DNA of 64,000 nucleotides from Bacillus pseudomycoides (GTDB lineage: Bacteria > Bacillota > Bacilli > Bacillales > Bacillaceae_G): assembly GCF_022811845.1 (NCBI RefSeq), contig NZ_CP064266.1:3534001-3598000 (forward strand). The letters run 5' to 3'. The notes under the pieces are model-generated. The model saw only the letters and a list, made by a program, of their open reading frames with translations, was not told the DNA's origin and ran no database searches. Positions 6,825 to 15,861 of the stretch are shown piece by piece; position 1 is the first letter of the stretch; every line of letters begins with the position of its first letter. Made by a program: the position numbers and the translations under genes.

Positions 6825-8713
6825 AAATGCTAACAGTAGAAAACGTATCAAAATCATATGGGGATAAACCATTATTTGATGGATTATCATTTAGTATTGC
6901 AGAGGGACAACGTGCAGGAATTATTGGTGTAAACGGTACAGGGAAATCTACATTATTAAAGATTATTGCGGGGATAGAGATTCCTGATACAGGTGATATG
7001 ACGCATACGCGTGGTTATACAATTAGCTATTTATCACAGCAACCAGATTTTAATGAGAATTTAACAGTGCTTGAGCAAGTGTTCCACGGTGATACACCGC
7101 TAATTCGCCTTCTTCGTGAATACGAACAAGCATTATTAAACATAGAAAAAGACCCAAGTAATGAAAAAGTGCAGGAGCAACTATTTGCAGTGCAGCAACG
7201 TATGGATGCGATGAATGCATGGGAAGCAAATGCGAATGCAAAATCACTTTTAACGAAGCTAGGTATTACAGATTTCACAGCAACTGTTGGGAACTTATCT
7301 GGTGGACAAAAGAAACGTATTGCAATGGCGCAGTGCTTTATTGAAACACCGGATTTATTAATATTAGATGAGCCAACCAACCATCTTGATCATGAAACGG
7401 TAGAATGGCTAGAAGAGTACTTAGCACGTTATACAGGAGCAGTTTTACTTGTAACACATGATCGTTATTTCTTAGACCGTGTTACCAATCGTATTTTTGA
7501 ACTAGATGGCGGTAAACTGTATAGCTATGAAGGAAACTACAGTACATTTTTAGAAGCAAAAGCACTTCGTGAAGAGCAAGAATTAGCACAAGAATCAAAA
7601 CGTCAAAATCTATATCGCCGTGAACTTGCTTGGATTCGCCGCGGTGCGAAAGCACGTTCAACAAAACAAAAAGCACGTATTCAGCGTTTTGAAGAGTTGA
7701 AAGAGCATGAAGGTCCAGCAGCGAAGCAATCTGTTGATATTTCACTGAGCGGAAGCCGATTAGGAAAGAAAGTACTCGAATTAAAAGATGTGACGAAAAA
7801 GTTTGATGATAAAACGGTCCTTCATAAATTTAATCATATTGTAAAACCAGGCGATCGAATTGGTATTATTGGGGCTAATGGTAGCGGGAAATCATCCTTA
7901 TTAAATATGCTTGCAGGCAAATTATCACCTGACAGTGGTGAAATTGAAGTTGGACAAACTGTGAAAGTTGCTTATTATACGCAAGAAAATGAAGAGATGA
8001 ATTTAAATCAACGTATGATTGAATATATTAAAGAAATTGCAGAAGTCATTCATACAACAGATGGTAAAGTCATTGGAGTATCCCAAATGCTTGAGCGTTT
8101 CTTATTCCAACCGCATTCACATGGAACACCACTTGGTAAACTATCTGGTGGTGAAAGAAGACGTCTGTATTTATTACGTCTTTTAATGGGAGAGCCAAAT
8201 GTACTTCTATTAGATGAGCCGACCAACGATTTAGATACACAAACGTTAACAGTACTAGAAGACTATTTAGAAGATTTCCCAGGTGTCGTTCTTACTGTAT
8301 CACATGATCGCTATTTCTTAGATAAAGTAGTAGATGAATTATTTATCTTTACTGGTGGCGGAGAAGTTCGTGAATTCCTAGGAAGCTATAGTGATTACCT
8401 AGATATACAAAAGGCCCAAGAACTATTAGAAAAAGTAGAAGTACAGAAAGAAAAGAAAGTGGAAGACGCTCCAAAGCAACAACGTAAACGTAAACTTTCC
8501 TATCACGAACAACGTGAATGGGAAACGATTGAAGATACGATTGCAGGGCTTGAAGAGAAGCTTGAAACGATTGGAGAAGAACTTGCGAATGTAGGTTCTG
8601 ATTTTACAAAAGCACAGGAGCTTTCTGAAGCGCAGCAGCAAACAGAAGAAGAACTGGAAAAAGCAATGGAACGCTGGAGTGAACTATCTGACATCGTTGA
8701 AGGTTTAAAATAA
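6821..8713 (+). CDS. yfmR: ABC-F ATPase, Uup/YfmR-like ribosome factor
   Basis: A soluble protein of 630 residues with two ABC ATPase domains and no membrane segments. Walker A GVNGTGKST and GANGSGKSS, signatures LSGGQKKR and LSGGERRR, and Walker B LLILDEPTNHLD and VLLLDEPTNDLD are all intact; the interdomain linker (KRQNLYRRELAWIRRGAKARSTKQKARIQRF region) is the ABC-F hallmark. The C-terminal 80 residues form a charged coiled coil as in Uup/YfmR. Such proteins bind the ribosomal E site to rescue stalled translation; YfmR acts alongside EF-P. The start ATG at 6821 overlaps the stop of the HD gene and is preferred over an upstream in-frame ATG at 6806 inside that gene. Confidence 0.9.
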   Translation: MKMLTVENVSKSYGDKPLFDGLSFSIAEGQRAGIIGVNGTGKSTLLKIIAGIEIPDTGDMTHTRGYTISYLSQQPDFNENLTVLEQVFHGDTPLIRLLREYEQALLNIEKDPSNEKVQEQLFAVQQRMDAMNAWEANANAKSLLTKLGITDFTATVGNLSGGQKKRIAMAQCFIETPDLLILDEPTNHLDHETVEWLEEYLARYTGAVLLVTHDRYFLDRVTNRIFELDGGKLYSYEGNYSTFLEAKALREEQELAQESKRQNLYRRELAWIRRGAKARSTKQKARIQRFEELKEHEGPAAKQSVDISLSGSRLGKKVLELKDVTKKFDDKTVLHKFNHIVKPGDRIGIIGANGSGKSSLLNMLAGKLSPDSGEIEVGQTVKVAYYTQENEEMNLNQRMIEYIKEIAEVIHTTDGKVIGVSQMLERFLFQPHSHGTPLGKLSGGERRRLYLLRLLMGEPNVLLLDEPTNDLDTQTLTVLEDYLEDFPGVVLTVSHDRYFLDKVVDELFIFTGGGEVREFLGSYSDYLDIQKAQELLEKVEVQKEKKVEDAPKQQRKRKLSYHEQREWETIEDTIAGLEEKLETIGEELANVGSDFTKAQELSEAQQQTEEELEKAMERWSELSDIVEGLK

Positions 8714-8788
8714 AAACAAGCTGCATATATTGAAATGTAAAGAGAAAAACTTTACACTATTAGTAGAATCTATTTTAGGAGGGAAAAA

Positions 8789-9520
8789 ATGAGAACATCT
8801 AATCCAATGTTGAAAAAAGAAGCCTTTCGTAAACAGGGAGCAAGTGCGTCTACGATGACGATTGGCGGAGCTGTAGGCAAAACATTTATTATGCTTGTCT
8901 TGCTTCTTGCAACGTCTGTCTATTCATACATACAGATGTACACTGGGAAAATGCAAATGCCAGTTTTAATAGGGGCATTAATTGTGGCTGCAATCATCGC
9001 ATTTGCGGCTATATTCTTCCCGAAAATGGCGCCTATTACGGCACCGATTTACGCTGCGGTTGAAGGGATTGTCTTAGGGAGTATTTCAGCGGTATATGCG
9101 CTTCGTTTTGACAACTCTATTATTTTAACTGCTGTATTACTAACAATTTCAATTTTATTTGCAATGTTAGTTTTATATGCAACTCGTGTTGTAAAAGTAA
9201 CAGATAAATTCCGCACAGGTGTAATGGCCGCAACGTTTGGAATTTTGATTATGTACTTAATCGTTTTCCTATTAAACATGTTTGGTGTTACTGTTCCGTA
9301 TATTCATCAAGGTGGAACAATTGGTATCATTATTAGTGCAGTTGTTATTGTAGTAGCTGCATTAAATTTATTACTAGACTTCGATTTAATCGAAAATGGT
9401 GCACGTAGCGGAGCTCCAAAATATATGGAGTGGTACAGTGCAATGGGGCTAATGATGACATTAGTGTGGTTGTATTTAGAAATTCTTCGTTTTGTATCTT
9501 ATTTTACGAAAAACGACTAA
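8789..9520 (+). CDS. Bax inhibitor-1/YccA-family membrane protein
   Basis: A 243-residue, seven-helix membrane protein with a short cytoplasmic N-terminus (MRTSNPMLKKEAFRKQG, typical of this subfamily) and acidic residues in the last helices (DFDLIENGARSGAPKYMEW), which form the di-aspartyl sensor region in related BsYetJ-type channels. Likely a pH-sensitive calcium leak or stress-related membrane protein. A ribosome site (TAGGAGGG) is well spaced. Own terminator at 9526-9564; single gene. Confidence 0.85.
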   Translation: MRTSNPMLKKEAFRKQGASASTMTIGGAVGKTFIMLVLLLATSVYSYIQMYTGKMQMPVLIGALIVAAIIAFAAIFFPKMAPITAPIYAAVEGIVLGSISAVYALRFDNSIILTAVLLTISILFAMLVLYATRVVKVTDKFRTGVMAATFGILIMYLIVFLLNMFGVTVPYIHQGGTIGIIISAVVIVVAALNLLLDFDLIENGARSGAPKYMEWYSAMGLMMTLVWLYLEILRFVSYFTKND

Positions 9521-9525
9521 TTGAA

Positions 9526-9564
9526 AGAAATCCTGCATGTTTGAAACATGCAGGATTTCTTTTT
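9526..9564 (+). terminator. Terminator
   Basis: AGAAATCCTGCATGTTT and its complement pair almost perfectly, followed by a T-run. Confidence 0.9.
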
Positions 9565-9677
9565 ATGTTTTTTTAGATTCAAAGAGAGTATTTTCCTTTA
9601 GAAATATATCATTTTGCATTTTTTACCTATCTTCTATTTTTTTCTACAATAAAGAAAAAGTGTGAGGTGGTATAAAA

Positions 9678-10016
9678 ATGATGAATCGAGTTGTATTAAT
9701 CGGAAGATTGACGAAAGATCCAGAACTATACTACACAAAGCAAGGAATCGCCTATGCACGTATATGTGTTGCGGTAAATAGAGGATTTCGGAATAGCCTA
9801 GGGGAGCAGCAAGCTGACTACATTTACTGCGTCGTCTGGAGAAAATCTGCTGAGAATGTATCAGAGTATTGCCAAAAGGGTTCACTTGTTGGGATTACAG
9901 GTCGTATTCATACAAATAATTATGATAATGAACAGGGGAAAAGAGTGTATAAAACAGAAGTTGTGATTGAAAGAATTACGTTTTTGGAGCGGAAGAAAGA
10001 GGAAGCTTCACGGTAG
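9678..10016 (+). CDS. ssbB: Single-stranded DNA-binding protein, short form (SsbB/YwpH-like)
   Basis: A 112-residue OB-fold SSB starting MMNRVVLIGRLTKDPEL, with the conserved DYIYCVVWRKSAENV and GSLVGITGRIHTNNYDN blocks. It lacks the long acidic C-terminal tail of the replicative SsbA, matching the short paralogue that in B. subtilis is expressed during competence. The first ATG (9678) is kept because the family usually starts with two residues before NRV; the ribosome site is GTGAGGTGG. No competence box was identified. Confidence 0.85.
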   Translation: MMNRVVLIGRLTKDPELYYTKQGIAYARICVAVNRGFRNSLGEQQADYIYCVVWRKSAENVSEYCQKGSLVGITGRIHTNNYDNEQGKRVYKTEVVIERITFLERKKEEASR

Positions 10017-10141
10017 AGAAAGGAGGTATAAACAAAAACTTGGTGTAATTACCAGATAACTATTATTTTTCATTAATCCCTTCCTATAAATAATTGTCGA
10101 GAGATAAAAATATCGTTTTTGGGATGCTTCAAAACCTTAGA

Positions 10142-10666
10142 TTAGTCGGTATAGGAGATGATTCCTAGTAGAGAAAATCTAAACCCCTTGTTCAATATGG
10201 ACAAGGGGTTTTTGTTCAAAGAAAGTATAACTTTTCGAGTTAGAGAACTATCTAGCTCCAAAAGGAAAGTTATTTTGGTTGTTCCAAAAGAGTCCTCGGA
10301 ATTTCTAATTACTTCCTTTTCGATTACTTTTGCAAGATGTGCTGGCGGAAAAAATGACATACGTAACCAAAACTTCAATTGTTCATTTTTTTGAAAAAGA
10401 TTGACTTCGAATTGTAGTAGCCTGTATAAATCTTTTTCAGGATTTTGTGAATCAATTTTACTTAAGTATTGAAGTTTTGAAGCTAGTTCAGTTTCTTTTG
10501 CATCACGTAACACATGAAGAAAAAGATTATTTTTTTCCTTTAAAATGTGAGTAAATGGACTGCCTTTTCATGCCGACTTCTCAGCTATTAAAGAAAGGGG
10601 TGTTCCTTCATAACCATGAATTGTGAAATATTTTAGAGCTGCACCCTTAATTTTATTACTTTCCAA
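10142..10666 (-). pseudogene. TetR-family regulator with an in-frame stop in the DNA-binding helix
   Basis: Reading from TTG 10666 (ribosome site TGAGGTGAT) gives a TetR N-terminus (MESNKIKGAALKYFTIHGYEGTPLSLIAEKSA), then TGA at 10570-10568. The same frame continues as KGSPFTHILKEKNNLFLHVLRDAKE, the rest of the helix-turn-helix and the ligand domain. A single nonsense codon therefore splits the gene within the recognition helix. The C-terminus also looks damaged: it reads through a terminator hairpin (10182-10215) and is shorter (about 174 codons) than usual. No partner efflux gene remains beside it. Confidence 0.75.
10182..10215 (+). terminator. Terminator-like hairpin inside the end of the TetR pseudogene
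   Basis: AACCCCTTGT / ACAAGGGGTT stem followed by TTTTG. Orientation favours plus-strand transcripts. Confidence 0.65.
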
Positions 10667-10685
10667 TAAAATCACCTCAAATTTT

Positions 10686-10697
10686 ACGAACGTTCGT
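10686..10697. promoter_or_regulatory. Palindromic operator upstream of the TetR pseudogene
   Basis: A perfect 12-bp palindrome, ACGAACGTTCGT, sits about 20 bp upstream of the TTG start, the usual place for an autoregulatory TetR operator. From 10698 to 11088 I see no supported gene. Confidence 0.6.
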
Positions 10698-11088
10698 CAG
10701 TTATGTTAGCGAATTAAATAAGTATGCAAGCAGAAATTATATTTTGATATCCAAACAAATAATTTTAAAGATTTATATGCAATCTAATTAGGAAAAACTT
10801 TAAAAGAAGGGGAAGGGATGTCAGGAGGCGAATGGTATCTGCCCGTATTGTTGTTTTTTTATATGGTGTCGAAGGGTACGGTTTCTTAAATATAAAAAGA
10901 GTGCATTCTAAGAAGAAACAATATTGCATTAAAATTTTAGCTCTTCACTTCGTTTTATATACATCGTAATGTGGGTCTAACCTGAAATAGGTCTTAAGTC
11001 TGATGTGAAAACGGTTCTTAAGCTCGTTATGGAAAACTAAAAAAATAGTTAAGATAAGAGTATCAAATCGAAGGGAGGCGAGCACAAG

Positions 11089-11445
11089 ATGAAACAATTT
11101 CTAACGTTTATCGCAGCCGGTATTTTGGCTTTAATTGCTCTTGGTAGTCTTGCTGGTATTGTAGGATTCGCAATTGGAGCAGGGATTGTGTACTGGAGCT
11201 ATAAATCATTTGTGCGAGCACAATCATTTTTTGGAAAGTTAGCTTGGGGTATTTTCGGTTTAATCGGCTTGTCAATCGCCCTTTCTCATTCCCCAGCATT
11301 GATTGGTATTGCAGCAGTAGTAGTACTATACTACGGATACCGTGAGTGGAAAAAAGAAAAAGATGTAGTGGTTGATTCTGCTTCAGAAAGTTCTAAACGA
11401 TATAGCAACTTTGAAGATGAGTGGAACAAGTTAATGAAAAACTAA
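11089..11445 (+). CDS. LiaI-like small membrane protein
   Basis: 118 residues with two to three hydrophobic segments (residues 4-40 and 50-83), a Gly/Ala-rich first segment, and a charged cytoplasmic tail (YREWKKEKDVVVDSASE...). A ribosome site GGGAGGCGAG precedes the ATG. It stands upstream of a PspA/IM30-like gene, the same order as liaI-liaH in B. subtilis, where LiaI anchors LiaH at the membrane during cell-envelope stress. Sequence similarity to LiaI itself is not obvious to me, so the role is inferred from topology and context. Confidence 0.7.
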   Translation: MKQFLTFIAAGILALIALGSLAGIVGFAIGAGIVYWSYKSFVRAQSFFGKLAWGIFGLIGLSIALSHSPALIGIAAVVVLYYGYREWKKEKDVVVDSASESSKRYSNFEDEWNKLMKN

Positions 11446-11491
11446 TATATAAATCCAAATCAAAAAACAAAATAAACTCTTTCTTTTTAGG

Positions 11492-11545
11492 TGGGGGAGA
11501 GAATCCGGCCATGCATAGAAGCGGTCAGATCCTCTTTTTGCCCCA
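11492..11545 (+). other. Long imperfect hairpin between the LiaI-like and PspA-like genes
   Basis: TGGGG...CCCCA closes an inner stem of GAGAATCCGGCC against GGTCAGATCCTC (two mismatches, one wobble) with a loop of about 12 bases. Only short T-runs are inside. It may be an mRNA stability or attenuation element; a second weaker stem (AAGTCACC...GTGACAGCGACTTA) follows at about 11578-11615. Confidence 0.4.
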
Positions 11546-11682
11546 TGCTAAGTGAAAACAAAGAGAGAAAACAAGTGTAAGTCACCTTTTGTTCTTCGTG
11601 ACAGCGACTTATATGTAGAAAAATAAACAGTGCATTTAAATGAAAAAACTTAAATCATAAAGTAGAAGAGAGGAAGATTAGA

Positions 11683-12333
11683 ATGAAACAATCTTTATTT
11701 GGACGTGTACGCGATGCAATTTTAGCAGATTTTCATAATGTATTAGATGAGAAGGAAAGAAAAAATCCGATAGCTATGTTAAACCAATATTTACGCGATA
11801 GCGAGCGTGAAGTAACAAAAATTGGGAAATTAATCGAGCGTCATAAAACATTAAAATCTAACTTTGCTCGTGAACTTGAGCAGGCTCGTTATTTCGTAAA
11901 TAAGCGATCAAAGCAGGCGATCATTGCACAAGAAGCAGGAGAAATGCAATTGCATGAACGTGCATTAGAAGAAGTAGCATACTATGAAGGGCAAGTATCA
12001 CGCTTAGAAGAGATGTATGCGGGTGTAGTGGAGCAAATTGATGAGTTAGAACGCCGTCTTTCTGAAATGAAAAATAAGCTAAAAGAAATGAATGCAAAGC
12101 GTATGGAATTGATGGCACGTGAAAATATGGCCCATGCGAACCGTCGTATGAATACGGCTCTTCATAAAATGGATGAGAATAATCCGTTCTTACGATTTGA
12201 AGAAATTGAAGATCACATTCGTGATTTAGAGCTTCGCATGAATGAAGATCATGAACGTGATACATTTGATATGAAAATTGCAAAACTTGAGCGCGACATG
12301 AAAGAAAAAGATGAAGTATCTTTAGCAAAATAA
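11683..12333 (+). CDS. PspA/IM30-family envelope-stress protein (LiaH-like)
   Basis: A 216-residue, almost entirely helical, highly charged protein (LFGRVRDAILADFHNVLDEKERKNP start) with the long coiled coils of PspA/IM30/LiaH, which polymerise on damaged membranes. No membrane segment. The ribosome site is GAGAGGAAG. It follows the LiaI-like gene after a 237-bp spacer that contains hairpins, and is followed by a good terminator. In relatives such pairs are induced by cell-wall antibiotics; no LiaRS-like regulator is in this window. Confidence 0.85.
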   Translation: MKQSLFGRVRDAILADFHNVLDEKERKNPIAMLNQYLRDSEREVTKIGKLIERHKTLKSNFARELEQARYFVNKRSKQAIIAQEAGEMQLHERALEEVAYYEGQVSRLEEMYAGVVEQIDELERRLSEMKNKLKEMNAKRMELMARENMAHANRRMNTALHKMDENNPFLRFEEIEDHIRDLELRMNEDHERDTFDMKIAKLERDMKEKDEVSLAK

Positions 12334-12371
12334 TTGTAGTGCATCATAAAATGAGTTTATGGTGGTAGAGA

Positions 12372-12401
12372 AAAGGTGTTGCAAAGCAATACCTTTTTTT
12401 A
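12372..12401 (+). terminator. Terminator after the pspA-like gene
   Basis: AAGGTGTTGC / GCAATACCTT stem with a three-base loop, then seven T. Confidence 0.9.
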
Positions 12402-12403
12402 TT

Positions 12404-12485
12404 TATCCCGCATTAACGGGCAGTAAGACCCTCATCCTAAAATTCAGCGAAAGCAAGGAAGGTTAGGAGACTGATTAAAACTTTA
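12404..12485. repeat. Dispersed-repeat copy A (B. cereus group type)
   Basis: Begins with the small hairpin CCCGCATTAACGGG and continues with AAAATTCAGCGAAAGCAAGG and TTAGGAGACTGA. A diverged copy is at 23661-23770 (AAAATTCAACGAAAGGAAAG, TTTAGAGGAGATAC). I recall similar intergenic repeats in B. cereus genomes; the family name cannot be confirmed here. Confidence 0.45.
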
Positions 12486-12699
12486 CTTTCTATTATCAAT
12501 CTACCTTTTTTTGAGCGGAAGAGAGAAGGAACATGATACGAAAAAGGAATATATCAATAGGGACAGCTCTTACATGATATTCATCTATTCTACTAAGACT
12601 ATAATTGTGATTAGAAAAAGCGAGCGTCTCAGTAGGAGTATAGCGATAGAACATGTTACAATACAGCTAAGAACAAGCAATAAAGGAGAGTTTATTTAC

Positions 12700-13827
12700 G
12701 TGAAGATTAAAGCAATTGAACCGACGCCAAGTCCAAATACGATGAAAGTTATCTTAAATGAAGTGTTACCATCAGGAGCACGTAATAATTATACAAACGA
12801 AAATGCAGAACAAGCACCAGAACAAGTGCAAGCAATTTTAAAGATTGAAGGCATTAAAGGCGTATACCACGTTGCGGACTTTTTAGCAGTAGAGAGAAAT
12901 GCGAAGTATGACTGGAAAGTACTTTTGCAACAAGTTCGTGTAGTGTTTGGAGAGGAAGTAGTAGAAGAGAATGAACAGGAGCAACTTTCACATTTTGGTG
13001 AAGTGAAAGTATTCATTCAAATGTTCTTTACGATTCCGATGCAGGTGAAATTAACAGATGGAACAACAGAAGAACGAGTAGGCTTACCAGACCGTTTTAA
13101 AGAAGCAATTATGAAAGTGCAAATGTCTGCACCTAACGTTGTGAAAGAGCGTAAATGGGTAGAACAAAGTACACGTTATGGGAACTTTGAAGAAATCGGA
13201 AAAGAAGTTGTGGAAGAAATTGTTGCTGCTTATCCAGAACACCGTGTTGAAAAAACTGTAAAAGAATTATTAGATCAAGCAGGTGCTAAAGAAGTAACGA
13301 TTACAAAGCGTGAACCATATAAAGTAACAGAGGAAATGCTGGCGGATCCTGATTGGAAAAATCGTTATGCAGCGCTTGAGCAAATGGATCCTACAGAAGA
13401 AGATATCCCTGTATTGAAGAAAGCGCTAGAAGATGAGAAAGTATCGATTCGTCGCTTGGCAACAGCGTATTTAGGGATGGTAAAAGGTGAAGAAGTATTG
13501 CCATTACTATATAAAGCTCTACTAGATCGATCTGTAAGTGTACGCCGTACGGCTGGAGATTGCTTATCAGATGTAGGGGATCCAGCAGCGATGTTTGTTA
13601 TGATTAAATCACTTAAAGATCCAAGTAAATTAGTGCGTTGGCGTGCAGCGATGTTCTTATTTGAACTTGGTGATGAAAGTGCGATTCCAGCACTGCGCGC
13701 TGCGCAAGATGATCCAGAGTTTGAAGTAGCAATGCAAGCTCGTTTAGCATTAGAACGTATTGAAGGCGGGGAAGAAGCGAAAGGGTCAGTTTGGAAACAA
13801 ATGACGGAGTCTCGTAAAGGAGAGTAA
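12700..13827 (+). CDS. HEAT-repeat protein with Nfu/NifU N-terminal-like domain (YpgR / CvfC-like)
   Basis: A 375-residue protein from GTG 12700, chosen because AAGGAGAG lies 9 bp upstream and the family starts with KIKAIEPTPSPNTMK; the longer frame from 12511 has no support. Residues 1-90 are an Nfu-N-like scaffold domain, a middle region follows (about 95-220), and residues 225-365 hold HEAT-like repeats (PDWKNRYAALEQM, VSIRRLATAYLGM, VSVRRTAGDCLSDVG, LVRWRAAMFLFELGD). S. aureus CvfC (conserved virulence factor C) has this architecture; the biochemical role is unclear, possibly linked to iron-sulfur or protein assembly. The DCC gene follows after 4 bp. Confidence 0.8.
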   Translation: MKIKAIEPTPSPNTMKVILNEVLPSGARNNYTNENAEQAPEQVQAILKIEGIKGVYHVADFLAVERNAKYDWKVLLQQVRVVFGEEVVEENEQEQLSHFGEVKVFIQMFFTIPMQVKLTDGTTEERVGLPDRFKEAIMKVQMSAPNVVKERKWVEQSTRYGNFEEIGKEVVEEIVAAYPEHRVEKTVKELLDQAGAKEVTITKREPYKVTEEMLADPDWKNRYAALEQMDPTEEDIPVLKKALEDEKVSIRRLATAYLGMVKGEEVLPLLYKALLDRSVSVRRTAGDCLSDVGDPAAMFVMIKSLKDPSKLVRWRAAMFLFELGDESAIPALRAAQDDPEFEVAMQARLALERIEGGEEAKGSVWKQMTESRKGE

Positions 13828-13831
13828 TCCT

Positions 13832-14215
13832 ATGATCGTTTTCTATGATAGCTGGTGTCCGATGTGCATGGCAGTTGCAGAGCGTACAAAGAAGCTTGAT
13901 AAAAAAGGTACGATGAAGTTTGTTTCTTTTCGTGATAAAGATGTCGTAGAGGAGTATCAACTTTCCAAAGAGATACAAGGAAAGATGGAACAAAGACTTT
14001 ACATTTTAAAAAATACTAAATGGTATGATGGGATTGATAGCGTATATGTATTAGCCAAAGCTGTACCGTCATACTGGCTTGCGATACCTTTTATTAAGTT
14101 ATCTATTTTACTTGGATTTGGAAATAAAGTGTATGATTATATTGCCGATAATAGAAAACTTGTACCTGTTGGTCACTGCCATGAAGGGGTTTGTGAAATT
14201 CCTTCAAAAAAATGA
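13832..14215 (+). CDS. DCC-family thiol-disulfide oxidoreductase (DUF393)
   Basis: 127 residues with the family signature DSWCPMC near the N-terminus (D6, C9, C12), a thioredoxin-like fold, and a hydrophobic helix around AVPSYWLAIPFIKLSILLGFG. The C-terminal GHCHEGVCEIP carries two more Cys. Likely a redox protein of the cytoplasm or membrane face. It starts 4 bp after the HEAT gene with AAAGGAGAG inside that gene's end, so the two form an operon. Confidence 0.85.
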   Translation: MIVFYDSWCPMCMAVAERTKKLDKKGTMKFVSFRDKDVVEEYQLSKEIQGKMEQRLYILKNTKWYDGIDSVYVLAKAVPSYWLAIPFIKLSILLGFGNKVYDYIADNRKLVPVGHCHEGVCEIPSKK

Positions 14216-14298
14216 AAACATTGCTATCTTTCTTTTGCACCTATTATAAGAGCGTGATATGATGAATTTGGAATGAAAGTTGAAGGAGAGATTACAAG

Positions 14299-14733
14299 AT
14301 GTCAAATGCATACGAAGAATATATGCGTCAAATGGTAATTCCAATGCGCCAAGAATTAGTGCGTGCGGGATTTGAAGAATTAACTACTGAAGAAGCTGTA
14401 ACAGAATATATGGAAAGTGCAACAGGTACAACATTAGTTGTCGTAAACTCTGTTTGCGGATGTGCAGCTGGTTTAGCTCGTCCATCAGCTGGTCAAGCGG
14501 TTGTACGTTCTGAAAAACAACCTGATCATCTTGTAACTGTATTTGCAGGACAAGATAAAGATGCAACAGCTACAATGCGTGAGTACTTCGGAGATATTCC
14601 ACCATCTTCACCATCCATGGCGTTATTAAAAGGAAAAGAAGTTGTTCACTTCATTCATCGCCATGAAATTGAAGGAGCAACAATGGAAGACATTATCAAC
14701 AATTTAGAACAAGCTTTTGAAAAGCATTGCTAA
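14299..14733 (+). CDS. brxA: Bacilliredoxin, BrxA/BrxB family
   Basis: 144 residues with the CGC active site in NSVCGCAAGLARP, followed by the PDHLVTVFAGQDKDAT and FGDIPPSSPSMALLKGKEVVHFIHRHEIEG blocks typical of YphP/YqiW. These proteins remove bacillithiol from mixed disulfides after oxidative stress. The choice of BrxA (YphP) over BrxB is tentative. A ribosome site GAAGGAGAG and its own terminator define a single gene. Confidence 0.85.
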   Translation: MSNAYEEYMRQMVIPMRQELVRAGFEELTTEEAVTEYMESATGTTLVVVNSVCGCAAGLARPSAGQAVVRSEKQPDHLVTVFAGQDKDATATMREYFGDIPPSSPSMALLKGKEVVHFIHRHEIEGATMEDIINNLEQAFEKHC

Positions 14734-14763
14734 AAAAGGGGAGAAGTGATTCTCCCTTTTTTC
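14733..14763 (+). terminator. Terminator after brxA
   Basis: AAAAAAGGGGAGAA / TTCTCCCTTTTTT stem, starting in the stop codon. Confidence 0.85.
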
Positions 14764-14781
14764 TTTATATATTGAGGTGAA

Positions 14782-15561
14782 ATGATGATTGTAACAACAG
14801 CAGGACGAACGAATAAGGAAATGACAACTTATGCAAAAGAGGTAGCGGAAGAATTACAATGCTCTTTTGTCGTACGGAATGATATATCTGTATCCAAGCT
14901 ACATGAGCAGTTTGGAGAAGATGTACTCGTTGTAGGAAAGAATCGGTTAGCAATTTATCCAAAAGGAACAGAAGAATCGTTCTTTTTCCATCCTAATTCT
15001 GCAATGTTTCGTGTGAAAAGATTAATGCGGGGCGAACATGATCCATTTGTACAAGCTGCAAAATTAGAAAAAGGAATGACGGTGTTAGATTGTACGCTCG
15101 GCATGGCATCAGATAGCATTGTTGCAAGCTATGTTGTTGGAGAAGAAGGAGCTATAACAGGGCTTGAAGGAAATCGTTACATGGCTTATATAATGGATAA
15201 GGGTTTAAAGCAGTGGTACGCGGGTATTTCAGAAATTGATGAAGCGATGCGTAGAGTTATAGTAAAGCAAACAGAACACTTCACTTTTTTAAAACAATGT
15301 GAAGATAACAGTTATGACGTTGTGTATCTGGATCCGATGTTTGAAGAAACAGTAATTGAATCCGATGGAATTCGTGGTTTAAAACATTTTGCTTTGTATA
15401 ATGATGTTACAGATGAAACGATTACAGAAGCAAGGCGTGTAGCAAGAAAACGAGTTGTTCTAAAAGATCATTTCCGTAGTACACGATTTGAGCGACATAG
15501 TTTCTTAGTATATAAACGAAAAAGTGCAAAATTTCATTTTGGTGTAATTGAACCTTGCTAA
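14782..15561 (+). CDS. Class I SAM-dependent methyltransferase, RsmJ-like (YpiP type)
   Basis: 259 residues. An N-terminal domain (residues 1-75) precedes a Rossmann methyltransferase core with motif I VLDCTLGMASDSIVASY (about 98-114), an acidic loop ITGLEGNRYMAY and catalytic-type YLDPMFEE (about 187-194). This order matches RsmJ/YhiQ-like enzymes that act on rRNA; substrate unproven. MMIV start with TGAGGTGA upstream; a start one codon later is equally possible. The T-box leader of argS follows. Confidence 0.8.
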   Translation: MMIVTTAGRTNKEMTTYAKEVAEELQCSFVVRNDISVSKLHEQFGEDVLVVGKNRLAIYPKGTEESFFFHPNSAMFRVKRLMRGEHDPFVQAAKLEKGMTVLDCTLGMASDSIVASYVVGEEGAITGLEGNRYMAYIMDKGLKQWYAGISEIDEAMRRVIVKQTEHFTFLKQCEDNSYDVVYLDPMFEETVIESDGIRGLKHFALYNDVTDETITEARRVARKRVVLKDHFRSTRFERHSFLVYKRKSAKFHFGVIEPC

Positions 15562-15604
15562 TTATTTGAAAAGATGTATAATAAGCAATAATCAATTATA
15601 TATG

Positions 15605-15836
15605 ATGTCGTAGATGAAGAAAGTAGTCTGGTTCAGAAGTAAAGCGAGCTAGGGATGGTGAGAGCCTAGTACGGAGAAACGGATGAAGCGCACTTCGGAG
15701 ACGCTGCTTGAAATGAATAGTAGAGTAAGCCGGGGCCCCCTGTCCTCGTTATAAACGGGAAAGTGGTTCGTAGTGAACAACAAGGGTGGTACCACGGGTG
15801 ATAACTCGTCTCTTTTTTAGAGACGAGTTTTTTGTG
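15605..15836 (+). ncRNA. T-box leader of argS, Arg specifier CGC
   Basis: Stem I elements (GATGAAGAAAGTAG, GCGAGCTAGGGATGGTGAGAGC, GGAGAAAC) lead to specifier CGC at 15689-15691 followed by the conserved A. The T-box AAGGGTGGTACCACGGG lies at about 15781-15797, and the terminator stem ACTCGTCTC / GAGACGAGT with a T-run is at 15803-15834. Uncharged tRNA-Arg should stabilise the antiterminator and switch on argS. Confidence 0.93.
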
Positions 15837-15861
15837 TTTTAAAAAATAAGGAGGGAGCAAC

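Noticed and set aside
10818..10889. 23-residue hydrophobic micro-ORF after a purine-rich stretch
   Set aside because: No terminator, no family resemblance and a weak ribosome site; may be chance.
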